From positions 248,001 through 312,000 of the forward strand of contig CP126196.1 in NCBI GenBank assembly GCA_030272155.1: a stretch of DNA of 64,000 nucleotides, given 5' to 3'. Below are positions 10,078-21,221 of this stretch, piece by piece (position 1 is the first letter of the stretch; each line of letters begins with the position of its first letter). This DNA is from Tetradesmus obliquus (taxonomy: Eukaryota; Chlorophyta; Chlorophyceae; Sphaeropleales; Scenedesmaceae). The position numbers and the translations under genes were made by a program. Below the pieces are notes generated by a model that saw only the letters and a list, made by a program, of their open reading frames with translations, was not told where the DNA came from and made no database searches.

Positions 10078-11381
10078 TTGCGGCAGGGCTGAGGCACTTC
10101 TGAACAGGCATGCAGCATCAGCAGTGCTGCACCAGGTAGCAAAGTGAGCTAGTTCAACTGCACTAGATGAGGTTGTGACATCATCGCAGGTGCTGAAAGC
10201 ATTGCAGGTGTTGGCAGGACAGCAATGGTGGCAGCAGCTGGTGTGGAGGCGGAGCCACCCCCAGGATGATGCAGCCTACTCTGTGTAGCCTGCTTGGGGG
10301 TCTTCAGCACAGCAGCGGCTGCAGCAATGTCTCACTTACATGCACGCTGCTGCTGCTGCTGCTGCAGGTGCCGTTCAAGTCCATGATCAACAACAGCTGC
10401 CAAGGCGGGTCACTGGTGGCCGCAATTCTAACGGGTGACGCTGCGCTGCTGGGTGCCGCGCTGGACAGTGACGTCATCATCGAGCCGGTGCGGGCGCCGC
10501 TGATCCCCGGCATGCAGGCCGTGAAGGAAGCCGCAAAGAAAGCAGGTGGGGCCAGCAGCGCGCTCAGACGGAAGTGTCACTTTGTGTCACTAGCATGACG
10601 TAATGTTGAGTTGGAGCATTGGGCGGCCTTGACCAGGTGCTGCACATGAATGTGTACCCAAAGACGGTATCAAGCTATCAGCTCTCACCACACCGCACCA
10701 CTCCTTCCGTCATTGGCGTGCTACACAAATCAAACATACATACTCTCCGGCTCAGCAGTCTTCTGTACACTGCGTGCTATGTTGCCGCACGTGCCGCTGC
10801 AGGTGCCTACGGCTGCACCATCAGCGGCACAGGCCCCACCGCAGTGGCTCTGGTGCATACATGTCACCTCACTCGCCTCTTCCCACTGCTTCTGGTTGTG
10901 TGCTGTGCCTTTGCAGGTGCCTACGGCTGCACCATCAGCGGCGCAGGCCCCACCGCACCCCCACAGCTAACCTCACATGTCCAACAGCATGCACCCCTCT
11001 ACCAACCCTATATCCACAAGCATGCATACTTCGTCACTTCACACGCCTCTTTGCACCACTTGTGGCTCTTTGTGCTGTGCCTGCGCAGGCGCCTACGGCT
11101 GCACCATCAGCGGCGCAGGCCCCACCGCAGTGGCTGTGGTGCATACTTGTCACCTCACTCGCCTCTTCCCACCGCGTCTGGTTGTGTGCTGTGCCTTTGC
11201 AGGTGCCTACGGCTGCACCATCAGCGGCGCAGGCCCCACCGCAGTGGCTGTGGTGCCAGACCCCGAGGTAGGCACGGCCGTGATTGAGGCCATGGGGGCG
11301 GCCTTCAGGCAGTCGGGCGGCCTGGAGGTCAACAGCAGCGCAGTGGTGCGGCTCGACCCTGAGGGAGCCAAGTTTGTGTAG
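8264..11381 (+). CDS. HSK: Homoserine kinase, plastid-targeted (363 aa, 6 exons)
   Basis: Exons: 8264-8482, 8688-8876, 9310-9506, 9680-9809, 10368-10545, 11203-11381. The enzyme phosphorylates L-homoserine with ATP, the branch-point step to threonine (and, in plants, methionine) in the plastid. The first ~48 residues are basic and Ala-rich, consistent with a transit peptide. The GHMP-kinase signatures follow in order: 'FAPATVANLGPGFDWLGCAV' near 52-72, the ATP-binding loop PLGSGMGSSAASAAAA near 139-154, and the C-terminal 'GAYGCTISGAGPTAVAV' near 305-321. Total length fits plant homoserine kinases (about 370). The first 17 bases of intron 3 begin a (GT)n run, exon 4 is preceded by a long CTG tract, and exons 4 and 6 have tandem partial copies. 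The start is the first ATG upstream of the transit-like segment. Confidence 0.95.
9507..9531 (+). repeat. (GT)n microsatellite beginning at a splice donor
   Basis: The donor of homoserine kinase exon 3 is the first GT of a run of about twelve GT dinucleotides. Slippage of the run would leave the donor intact but create many adjacent GT sites. Confidence 0.85.
9633..9679 (+). repeat. (CTG)n tract forming the homoserine kinase exon 4 acceptor
   Basis: About 14 CTG triplets end in CAG at 9677-9679, immediately before exon 4. A shorter CTG run in the same position precedes exon 5 (10348-10367). Confidence 0.9.
9745..9970 (+). repeat. Duplicated donor end of homoserine kinase exon 4
   Basis: The end of exon 4 (coding LVNPKFEAPTKKMRAVLPQE, donor at 9810) is repeated about 150 bp downstream, ending near 9960 with a second GTGCGG donor. 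A CAG tract (about 9861-9897) lies between the copies and another follows at about 10032-10073. Confidence 0.85.
10790..11245 (+). repeat. Four tandem copies of the homoserine kinase exon 6 acceptor
   Basis: The acceptor plus the first ~45 bases of exon 6 (coding GAYGCTISG.GPTA) occur four times, with exon-like starts near 10802, 10917, 11088 and 11203. The spacing is about 115-170 bp. Each copy is preceded by a CAG acceptor. Only the last continues into the rest of the exon; the second diverges after GPTA. Confidence 0.88.
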
Positions 11382-11875
11382 AGTTTATTGGAGTCTTGCT
11401 GGACCCCATGAGCCTTGTCTGGCTCCTTTGTGGGTGGGCTTGTGATAACTGAAGAGGCCTGGCAGTGGTGGCAACAAGCTGTAGGCAGCCTGCAGCCGCA
11501 AAGTGGACGGTGCCAGGAGCGGTGTTTCATTGCTCTGGCAAGCAGTCCGTGCATGCTGCATTGCGCATGGCTGGTGAATGGCAAGCGCAGTGGTGCGGCT
11601 AGACCCTGAGGGAGCCAAGTTTGTGTGAGCAGAAATGTTCGTTTAGAGGGGTTGATGCTCAGGAAGCAGAAGTCCTGCGTGCGTGTGTGCCTGTTGTGCT
11701 GCATGGTGTGCAGTAAGCACGCCCGGCAGTTGTGCTGTAGGCTGAGGTTGTGCAGCAACGCGCGCTTGTCACCTGGTCTGTGTTCTGGCCATAGCGCGCG
11801 TGCATGCCCATTGTACTTGCTGGTCGCGCAGTGGTGCGGCTGAACCCAGAGGGAGCCAAGTTTGTGTGAAGAGGC
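11335..11875 (+). repeat. Three copies of the homoserine kinase stop-codon region
   Basis: The last coding bases (AVVRLDPEGAKFV) and stop recur after the true end: near 11585-11628 and 11827-11870, periods about 245 bp. Both extra copies keep the open frame and end in TGA. Shared spacer words include 'ctggcaagcagtccgtgcat'-type sequence. Confidence 0.85.
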
Positions 11876-13330
11876 CTGGCAATAGTGGCAACAGGCTGTA
11901 GCCAGTCCGCAGCCGTGCAGTGGGCGGTTGCCAGGACCGGTGTCCCATTGCTCTGGCAAGTAGTCTGTGCATGCTGCATTGCGCACGGCTGGTGTGTACA
12001 GCCCAAGTGGCAGGCTTTGTCTCTTGAAAGCATCGCACAGTTGCGGCAAGTTGCATGCGCGCTCGACCCGTGGTGTTTGTTCTGCGCATGTCACGCGTGC
12101 ATGCTGCTTGCTGGTCATCGCCACCATGGCATGTTACCGATTGACAAGAGGGCATATGTGCGATGGCATGCGAGCAGGGAAGCGACATGTGTGTGTGACT
12201 TGGCGCTGCACTGTAGCCAAGCAACTAGACTGCACTACGGACCCTTGTGATCCCATGTATGCAGCACTGTTCTGGGCTTGGATACATGCTGTGGCCATGC
12301 AATAAATGGTCACACATTACCTGGTGTGCATATCGACGTTTTGGCACTCAGTGCCTCACAGTTTGTGAGATGCTGTCTCATACTGGCAGCAGAGGCCCTT
12401 TGCTTGTGCCACTTTGCCAAGGCTTTGGCTGCCACCATATGCTAACCGTTTGGTGCTCTGTGCACAACAAGCACGAAATTTGCAGCAGGTGTTGCATGAT
12501 CAATGCGTTGGGAACTCGCTGGAGTCAGTCGGACCATGGGCACGTTCTGCATGGTACCGCAGCTGGGCAGCCGGCTATGGGCCCTCAGGGGGGATAAGGC
12601 TTATCAAGCTCAAGTTTGATTGTGGCTATTGTGCACCGTGCTGCTCAAGTAGGATGATTTGGACTTCACCAGACTGGTATTGCGGCATAATCCGCGTTGA
12701 TTCGCCGATGTCACCAGCCACTGGTGGACGTGTAAGCTCACACTGCTGCACCTGTTTTACCTTGGACACGCCACCAGCTATATGGCAGCTCCATACATTC
12801 TGACCTACAACTGAATGCTGTGTCAAACACTCCATAAGTGAATGGCAGGCCCCCACTGCGTGTGTTGTCTGAGCTTCACGAGCTTGCTGGCCACCGTCAC
12901 TGCAGCAGATGAAAACAAGGTCAATGTGACAGCCATCGAGATAACGCATGTCATGCGCTGATGTCGCAGACATGTGTGAAAATGTTGTGGTTGTATGAAA
13001 AGGATGGTGTAGCGGCCGATCGAAACACTCGGTGGCTGCTTCACAGCTCCAACCATGACGTATGTGCGTGAGCAAACGATTAGCGTTCACGGCCGTCACG
13101 GGGTTGGTGTTGAAACGTACGAGTTGGCACCCTGAATCGATTAACCGTGCTCGCTCGTAGCAAGGGAGCTGCTTATAACGCTCAGTCAGGCTAGCTGCAA
13201 GCAGCAAGTGCTGCTGTTTGTACCTGTACGGTGCTTACGGTGCCAGGGCTTTGCTGCATCCTGTCGTCAAATAAACTCAGAACTTAAGTCATAGAACAGC
13301 CCTCCTCGTTCCGTCTGGGCAGGCAGCAGC
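11876..13330. other. Intergenic region with one long anonymous minus-strand ORF
   Basis: Largely non-repetitive DNA between homoserine kinase and the membrane-protein gene. An uninterrupted minus-strand frame runs 13207-12626 (193 codons from ATG) with mixed amino-acid use and no low-complexity runs. No domain was recognised, and it could be a chance frame or an orphan gene. No other feature was seen. Confidence 0.25.
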
Positions 13331-16300
13331 ATGGCTAATGAGGAAGCAGCAGTATGGGGGCCATTGGTCAGCGCACTGGTGATTGCACTGGCCAACCTAA
13401 TTGCTTGGGCTGCAAACGAGAACAGCTGGATCTTCAGAAACTTTCTGAAACCACTAAGAGTGCGACCCCTGCTGTTCATCAGCAACAGGTGTGGGTCTGG
13501 TCTGGTCAGCAGGCTCTGCCGGAGCAGCACGCTGCAGCAGCTAGCAGCAGCCTGCACTGCAGCTTAGATCCCAGCAGCTGCCGCTCCGGCGCATTCATGG
13601 TGTGCACTGCCGTCCACATCAAACTTCGCAGCATTTTGCTGTAGTTCTGTTAGCAAACCCTCAGCACTTGGTCTAACAGCAAGCGTCCGCTAGTCCTTGC
13701 ATCAAGCTTAGATGCTGCATGTGCCTGTGCTGCTGGCCTGCTGTGTTGTTGCTGCGCAGGGCGTCGTGTGTGGGCAAGCATGCTCGCCCCACTAGCTACT
13801 GGGCCTTTGACTTGCTGGACCCCTCACACCTGGTGTGCAGCACTGCAATTCCTGTGTTTGAGTCATTTGGTGGTGTGCCTAGAGCGTTTTTTTTCTGTTG
13901 CTGCAGTACAGCGCAGCGCAGGCGCAGCCATCGCTGTGCACCTTTTGCTGCATTGGCTGGCAGCGGATGTCTGCGCAGTTGCTGCTAGCAGGCAGGGGAG
14001 AATGCAGCAGCCGTTGGTGCTTGCAGGTTCATGACATGTCCCTGCTTGCCGCATATCCACTGGTGTCTGCAGGTCAAGTCCAACTGCCTCAGCACGCCGA
14101 TGCTGCTGGTGCTGCACAGCCTCACCTTCCTGTACTGGGTGGCTACTGTGATCGTGGACGTGGCTATTGGTGGGTGCAGGCACTGCGACAGGCAGCAGCA
14201 GCAGCTGCTTCACAGCAGCAGCACCTGAGCAGAATAGAGCAGGAGCAGCAGCAGCAGCAGCACCTCCTGCAGCTTGCAAGAAAATCCCCGCAGCTTGCAA
14301 TTAAATCCCCGCTGCCTGCCATCGCCTTGTACACAACATGTACCCTGCTCATGCCATATCATTACCTCTGTTCCTGTACTTTCCCACCAAATGGCTTTTC
14401 CGCAAATAGGATTCAAATGTGTGTTGCCGCCTTATGCCTGCCGCTGCAGAGTACTACCGTGTGGGCTGTAACTCGCCCAGCTGCGGCCGCAGGCACGGTG
14501 CGTATGGCGAGTGGGCCTCCTACCTCACCAACTGGTCAATCTCCCTGCTGGGCATTGCTGGCCTGGTGGCGCTGGCCAACACAGCACGGCAGCTGCGCAG
14601 GGAGCGGCGGCAGCAGCAGCAGCAACAGCACAGTCAGCTGGCTGGGAGGGGTGTTGCTGGCACAGCTGCAGGGGCAGGTATTATGAGTGCTAGGCGCAAG
14701 GTTGGTGGCAGCAGCAGCAGCAGCGGGGCGCACGATCACAGCAGCCCCAGGGACAGTCAGCAGCAAGCTGTGCTGCCAGTAGTTCCTGCAGGGCAGGTGC
14801 AGCTGTCGAGCCTCAACCAGCAGCAGCAGCAGTACCCTGGGGCTGTAGCTGGCACCAGCCCTGCAGCTGCACAAGTGGCGCCAGAGTCAGATGAGCCTGG
14901 CTGCTGCCTGTCACCCCGCAGCAGGCGCAGCAGGGCTGCATCTCCAGCTCCTGTTGGAGCGCCCGCTGGCGCTACTGCTGGCAGCGCTGGTGGCAGCAGC
15001 TCTGCAGCAGCAGCAGACACAGTAGTGGTGGTGCATGATGCTGGCAGCTCTGGGGCCAGCAGCAGCAGCAGCAATGCGGGCGCTGGGGCTGGCGGCATTG
15101 ACTGCAGGCAGGTGCTGAAGGAGAAGGTGAGGGGGATCGGGCTTGAGTGACAAGGTTGGGTATTTGCACGCATGTACACAGACAGGCCAGGGTTACTGCT
15201 GATGTTGCCATGCACCATTGCATGATCATGGCCTCCTTCAATGTCATCTTTTGGTTGTGTAACAGCTTTTGCCGCTGCTGCTGCTGCTGCTGCTGCAGTG
15301 GGACTGCCTCAGCTGCTGCCACTGCATCATCATGGAGTTGGCCACCACTGCAGCCTTCTTCGTGAGCTTCTGGTTCTGGTGAGTGCGCAAGGTGTTTGTC
15401 ACTTGGGATGCATATGTTACTGGCTGGCGCAGCGCGACTGAAGCGTCTCAACTTACTGCAGCTGCTGAGCTTCCTAGATCCAGCGGTGCTGTTTACCAGG
15501 CGAATGTGGCTGGGACTGCTGCAGCATCATGGTGCACCTTGAAGCAATAGGTTCTGCAGCATGCGGGGAAGTTCAAGCCTGCTGCTGCTGCTGCTGCTGC
15601 TGCTGTATCATGTCGCCTGCAGGGTGGGCATTGTGTCTCTGGCCAGATCTGCCTTCAGCGTGAACGGTGGCACCATGATGGCGCACGTGGGCAACGTGGT
15701 GGTGGCGTTGCTGCAGGTGGTGCTCACGCGGCTGCCCATGGTGTCATACCACTTTCAGGTGAGAGTGGCGGACACTGCCGGATGACTGAGGCAGTGGTCG
15801 AACACATGCATGCATATGGGGCCTGCTTAGAACAGCCAGCAGCTGGTGGTGGCGCTGCTGCAGGTGGTGCTCACGCGGCTGCCCATGGTGTCTTGCCACT
15901 TCCAGATGAGAGAGTGAGCGACCGTTGCCAGCAAGTGTGTACAGCAAGTGGTCTCGCATCTGTGGTGCTGCTGGTGTTACTGCACAACCTCACATATGAC
16001 CCGTTGCTGGTACTATGCTCAGCAGCCGTCCAGATGTGCTGCCCATGGTATCTTACCATTTCCAAGTGAGAGAGTGAGCATGTGAAAGTGGGCGGCAAGT
16101 TGTGTACAGCAAGTGGTCTCATGCGTGAGGATCTGCTGGTGGCACTGCATGCGGTGAGATGCTATCGGCGACGTCGCCGTTGACCTGTTGCTGGTAATAT
16201 CCTCAATAGCCCGGCGCGGATGTGCAGCAGATGCCAGCGAGGACCCTGCAGCAAAGGAGGCGGAGATGAAAGCCATCCAGCAGCAGGTGGAGGATGCGCT

Positions 16301-17039
16301 GCAGGAGGACTTCCGTATTGTTTCTGCAGTGCCCTGTACGTCGATGTGCAACCTGACAGCCGCCAGGCAATCACCAAAATCCTGCTGTTACTGTGTGTCT
16401 GCTGCTTGCCGTCTCTGTTGCAGGTGGTGCTGTGGTACGCCACGGTGTACAGCCTGTTCCTGTGGGTGTTTGGCGGCGCCACAGACATCTGGCGATACGG
16501 CCTGGACTTCCAGCAGGCACGGCCAGCAGGTGTCTTCATAATCCTGCCGGCCGTTTTGTTTGTCATGTTCTTGCTCTGGTGAGTCCTGTCATGCATGCGT
16601 CCAATGCATGCAAAGACAGCAGAGCCAAGCGGTAGCGCGAGGTGCAGTAGTTACGCTGTCCATTCGGCATGCCTTTGCGCAGCAAGCTGTAGCATGCCCC
16701 TGCCCAGCAACCTGTAGAGGACACGCCGTGTTGCAGCTGCAACTGGCGTCTTGCAGATGTTTTCACCGAGTGTTTGGATGTGTGTCGGTGCTGACACCCC
16801 TGCTGCTGCTGACCTTCACCTGCGATCTCTGCCCTTCCAGGTACTTTGCTGCCCTCATTAGGGAGGGCATCATCTGTGCTGGCCGCAAAGCAGTTGAGAA
16901 GCACCATGAGCACAAGGAGCAGCGCCACCAGCAAGCGGAGCAGCAGCAGCACCAGCAGCAGCACCTTCAGCACCATCGAGCAGTGCAGCACAGCAGCAAC
17001 ATGCAGCATGTTGCGCCACAGCTCAACAGCGTGGCATGA
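13331..17039 (+). CDS. Rolling-stone / AIG1-like polytopic membrane protein (524 aa, 8 exons)
   Basis: Exons: 13331-13488, 13760-13832, 14073-14169, 14450-15126, 15299-15378, 15623-15758, 16424-16578, 16841-17039. Features match the rolling-stone/FAR-17a-AIG1-like family: an N-terminal helix (PLVSALVIALANLIAWAA), 'LLDPSHLVKSNCLSTPMLLV' with a helix, 'YLTNWSISLLGIAGLVALA', a helix 'MELATTAAFFVSFWFW', the segment 'AHVGNVVVALLQVVLTRLPM' resembling the family's HG-N--L-LLD--LSR-P motif, then 'VVLWYATVYSLFLWVFGG' and 'GVFIILPAVLFVMFLLWYFA'. That gives about seven membrane segments. Exon 4 carries an unusual cytosolic-looking insert of about 180 residues rich in Q, S, A and G between helices. The tail is His/Gln-rich. 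The molecular function of the family is poorly defined. The donor of exon 6 is duplicated downstream. Confidence 0.75.
15690..16085 (+). repeat. Three tandem copies of a donor edge (membrane-protein exon 6)
   Basis: The end of exon 6, coding VALLQVVLTRLPMVSYHFQ with donor at 15759, is repeated near 15845-15907 and, more diverged, near 16022-16066. The first extra copy has lost the GT (reads 'cagatgag'), while the second keeps a GTGAGAG donor. Period about 150-160 bp. Confidence 0.8.
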
Positions 17040-18931
17040 GCTTTCGGGTGAATTTTTTGCACGAGTGTGTTGTGTGTTGTGTGATGCCGAGTGTTTCGGG
17101 TGTGTGGGAGCCTGTGACTGTAGCATGATGTAGCAGCAGGGGGGATTTGGGCGCATTGCTAGTCACAGGCGTGCATTACCGCCCAGGATAGTCATGTGTT
17201 ATAAACGTTCAGTCATGTGACTTTTGGCGGTGTGAGCATGGGTATGTGCATATCATGTGCAGTACTCTGGCTTGGGGTGCATTTCACCAAGAGAGGCAGT
17301 TTGCTGGGTTGTAAACATTCTGCATGCATTCTGCATGCATTCTGCAGACAGATCTGCAGGGATTGTGTGGGCGCAGCAGGCGACGGCCAAAACCGCGCTG
17401 GTAGTGCAGCGCATGGGCTGGAGTGAGCGAGATGTACAACAGCAGTACGGCAGGAGCGTGTGTAGGGCAACACTGGCGATGGTGCTTGGGTGACCTTATT
17501 TGCATCCTGCCAGGCATTCTGAAAAGGTCGGGCTCAGTGGCAGTTGTGTTCTGTGTATTGTTTTATCTTCTTCTTGAAGTTGCAGGATGAAGATCGAACT
17601 TTCTCTGTTGTGGCTGTCTGCTCTGCAGCATTGCCAGTGCAGCGTGGCGTGTGCTGCTCAGCGACTCAGTGAGTCACCTGAGCAAGCTGCCCAGCCCAGG
17701 TATCAATCAAGCGTTCTTTGATGCTCTCATGCAGCATCGCTTCAAGGCGCCCCTTTGAGAGCTGCGGTGTGTGCATTCTGATTGATTGATGGGCAGCTGT
17801 CCCAGTTGTCAGTGAGGCAAGCTGCAATGGCATTGCGCGTCCACGCATTGCAGTGTGACGCGCCCTCTGCAGCCACCCCTGCGGGACTGTATCAGCAAAC
17901 TTGCTGGTGTTGCTTTGTCAAGTACTGCAGGCAGCAGCCATATGATCTCCGCTTGCCTGACACCCCTGCAGCGCACGTGAGTTATGGCGTGCTGCTTGTG
18001 CATCACATGTAGGGTGATAGCATGCACTGCATTTTGCCAGATGGGCTGTGCATAAGCACAGGTCTCATGATTGTTGTCATTCTGTATGTCCAGGCACTTG
18101 AATCCAGACTACTGGGAAACATGATGCAAGGCAGGTGTTTTGCATGGTATGTTCCATGCATGCGGGATTTAAAGGTGCGGACGGATTGTGCCACTCATTT
18201 TCTTGGTGTGGATTGGACTTCGCTATTTGCAATCACATGAGATGCAGTAGGCCACTTTATTTTGTTTTACGTCGTCTTGGTGAACCGCGCAGTTCGTGAA
18301 TTTGTAGGAAAGTTATTGTGACAGGTGACAGGTGGAGTGGTTCACCAGTTCAGTGACACGTGTCAGTGGAAATTTATCTCAGCCTGAAGTTCACCTCAGC
18401 CAGCCTGGCTGCAAGTCGTGGCTACTGTTCAGCAACTACGCCACGAGTGCTGCATGCGCTTATGCAGTGCAAACACTAGATTGCAACTTTTTGACACCAA
18501 TCAATTGGTATAAATTCAAGTACGCATGCTTTATATCTTCAACCCGCCATCAAATGCACCACTTGTGACCTGGACCCTGGCAGGGGCCCCGCGGCCGCTG
18601 CCGGCTTTACGAAGTCCCGCACTCCACGTACTACATTGCAGCTGTATTTCGTTGTTTTTTTATTTACAAAACGTACAACCTAAGCAGTACATCGACACGG
18701 TTGCTCCAGCAGTGATATTTCCGCTATCCGTGCTAAACGACAAAGTGATCACCAGCCCTTTGTGTGCGTGCTATGTCTGCATCCTGTAGCGTTTCAATTT
18801 GGTAATACAGATATCCAGGCTGCTTTGCCTGTATTGCAGGTGCGTTTCAGGTTTGTTCTGGTCACCGAGTCGTCCAATGGTGTGCATGCTTTCCACTTGG
18901 CATGCTTTGTGCAGCTGCTTGCTGCTTGAAC
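17040..18931. other. Region with no confident gene
   Basis: About 1.9 kb. A plus-strand frame at about 17345-17493 follows a CAG acceptor-like site and a 12-bp direct repeat ('tctgcatgcat' units near 17319-17344); it encodes a coding-like peptide containing RMGWSERDVQQQYGR and ends in TGA. It could be a stray terminal exon. On the minus strand a short frame near 17760-17666 contains GRLEAMLHESIKERLIDTW. Neither could be tied to a gene or family. Confidence 0.2.
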
Positions 18932-19429
18932 ATGAGCGTGCGTGACAGTAAGGTGTCTTCGTCGACTTCACACACTCCCTGGCGCGTTTTGCCTGCAGGA
19001 ACAAACAACAGCAGCAGAAGCCACAGAAGCAGCAGCAGTGCTGGGCAGCAGAAGGCTGCTTGCCAAGTGGGCGTCCTCAGCACATCGTGTCGTTTTCACC
19101 TGTGCCAGCATCATGGGCACTGTATTTAGTGCTTTGGTGGTCGTGGGTCAGAAAGCCGGCGCGTTCTTTCTTGGACTCGTTGGATTTTCACGCTTGGGAC
19201 CAGTAGCAGGCAGCTGGGCAGCTGCCTTGATGTCTTGGTTGGCAATGTGCGCTGGAGGAGCGATTGCCAAAGGCTCCTGCTTTGCATATGCACAGAGCTT
19301 CGCAATGGGCGGCGCTGCACCCCCTGTCTCGCAATTTTGGGTGCCGTCTTCAGTACCATTGCAGCCGCCACGGCGGCCGTGTGTGGCTATGTGCTGGCAA
19401 AAGCCGCAAAACATTGCAGGCCATCATGA
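18932..19429 (+). pseudogene. ISG12/IFI27-IFI6-like small membrane protein with a frame break
   Basis: Proposed exons are 18932-18952 (MSVRDSK) and 18999 onward, in phase 0. The second exon encodes a hydrophobic Gly/Ala-rich protein typical of the ISG12 (interferon-alpha-inducible 27/6-16) family: 'GFSRLGPVAGSWAAALMSW', 'GGAIAKGSCFAYAQSFAMGG', then, in another frame, 'LAILGAVFSTIAAATAAVCG'. The family motif is thus split across two frames: the first runs on to a stop at 19445, the second ends at 19429. One missing base near 19326-19330 (or two extra) would explain it. This may be a real pseudogene or a sequencing error. Such proteins sit in organelle or ER membranes in animals; the algal role is unknown. 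Confidence 0.6.
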
Positions 19430-19445
19430 TGATGAGAGAATGTAG

Positions 19446-20399
19446 AGGCTGACAGCTCATGGAACTTTGCTTCTGGCGCATGTGCGCAGCGCACGGCTGG
19501 GGCTGGTGGTGCAGCAATTATGCATGCCTGCATGTAGCACTGCAGGGAAATCGTGCAGACTTTGCAGACCCTGTTGTTGGACCACAGGCAACTGCAATGG
19601 ATGACAATGAGGTGTGCAATGCACATGTGTGGATGCATGCACAGCGCGGAGCTGAAAACAGCAAAAGCGCTGCAGGACACAGCAACCGCTGGCTGCATGC
19701 GAGATTGCGTGTGCCTGATGATTGACTGCTGTCACCAAGTGGGTTTGCAAGCATCAGTTGTACCGTAACTAGCTGTGACAGCACAGCAATGCCATTAAAC
19801 CCGGTTGGCAACTGGGCTGATTGCTGTGCAGTGCCAGAAATCAACATCGTATCCCATTCTCATGCTTGGCCTCGGTATGTCATGTGGCTTGCCGCTGTCT
19901 CTGAGGCGAGTCGTTTACAGAATGATTGCAGTCCAATTGCATCCGAGATGCTGACTCGGCATCCTGAGGATATGCATTTGCATGCATGCTGACGGTGTCT
20001 CTTACTGCCAGTGGTACACACAACCAGCTTTTCTGTGACGCCAGGGAGTTGTTTTTTCCCTGGCGTGCCTGGATGACTAACACAAGCGATCAACTCCTGT
20101 GCTGGCCTGCTATGTTCCTGCCTGGCAGGCTGTGTACAGCAGCAACGTTAGCAGAGCCTCCTTCACTGCTTGGCAAGCATACATTGCCTTCAACTGGTGC
20201 CCCATTGGGTGTGCAAACACTAGAAGTACAATAGGCATGTACCGGTACTGTGCAATTGCACAATGTTGCAACGTTTGTGCTCATGCATTGTTGCCTGATA
20301 CTGTATGCGTGCAAGGCGCAGCTGCACGTTGCCCTCTGCAAGCGGAATCAGCCGTTGACAGTGCCAGGCATTGAGCGCAGAGCAGCACTGACGCCGAAT
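19446..20399. other. Intergenic region, no feature recognised
   Basis: About 950 bp of mixed composition without CAG tracts, recognisable exons or repeats. Several short open frames exist on both strands but none has a recognisable motif. Confidence 0.4.
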
Positions 20400-21221
20400 C
20401 TATCTTGAAGTTGCCCTATGTGGGGGGTGGCCCTACTCCTGGGTCAAGGGCTGGGACACGCCTACACCGCACGAAAGCACCTGCTTGTACAACAAACTAA
20501 CATCTACAAACTAAAGTTACTTTGTTGAAGGTTCTTAGCTCAAGCCGTGGCCCGTGACTAGTGATTCTAGCATTGGTGAGCGCTGTGGTGTTGGGTCACG
20601 GGACCTACAGGTCCGAACACACCATTTCGATCAGCCGCTACACTGCAGAGGTACGTTAAATGTATTTATGATACTCTATAAGTAAAGTCACGGCCAGAGG
20701 AGCCTTTTGCAGCGTACACCTATGACATACCACCACTGCCTTAACACTAGCATGCACACCAGTGTGCCGTCGGCGTTGAAACGCGTCGAAGTTAATTTTT
20801 CTAATCATTGAACTCTTTATCCGTTGCTGCAAGCTTGTGAAACGTCATGTCAACAGCTGCACTCGGGGTGACCCAGACTGATGTGGCACACCATCAACTG
20901 CTGTGAAACCCGTGCGCCAGGAGCGCTATATCGCGGTCAAAACTTATTTTGTCTTCTACGTTTTAGCCCGTTATTGTCTTATGCATGATACATGCACTGC
21001 GTATAGCTGTACTGGGGGTGACCCAAAATTTTGAAAAGTAGGGCCAGGCCCAGGTTTTACAAGAGTCCCGGTTGGACTGCGAGCAGCTGTTTTGATGATA
21101 CCGAAGCACTCAAATATACTTCTATAGTAGTTTATACTACTTGCCGCAGCTTGATGCCGGCCTAGAGCCTCTGCACAAGCCGCTCCAAACGGTGACCCAG
21201 AATTGGGCAACTTCAAGATAG
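20400..21221. mobile_element. Candidate non-autonomous element with 17-bp terminal inverted repeats
   Basis: The word ctatcttgaagttgccc at 20400-20416 recurs as its exact reverse complement at 21205-21221, framing 822 bp that is more AT-rich than the surroundings and has no coding capacity. The interior has repeated 'ggtgaccc' words (about 20867, 21016, 21191). No clear target-site duplication flanks the ends. It could be an old MITE-like DNA transposon relic; the element superfamily cannot be told. Confidence 0.4.
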
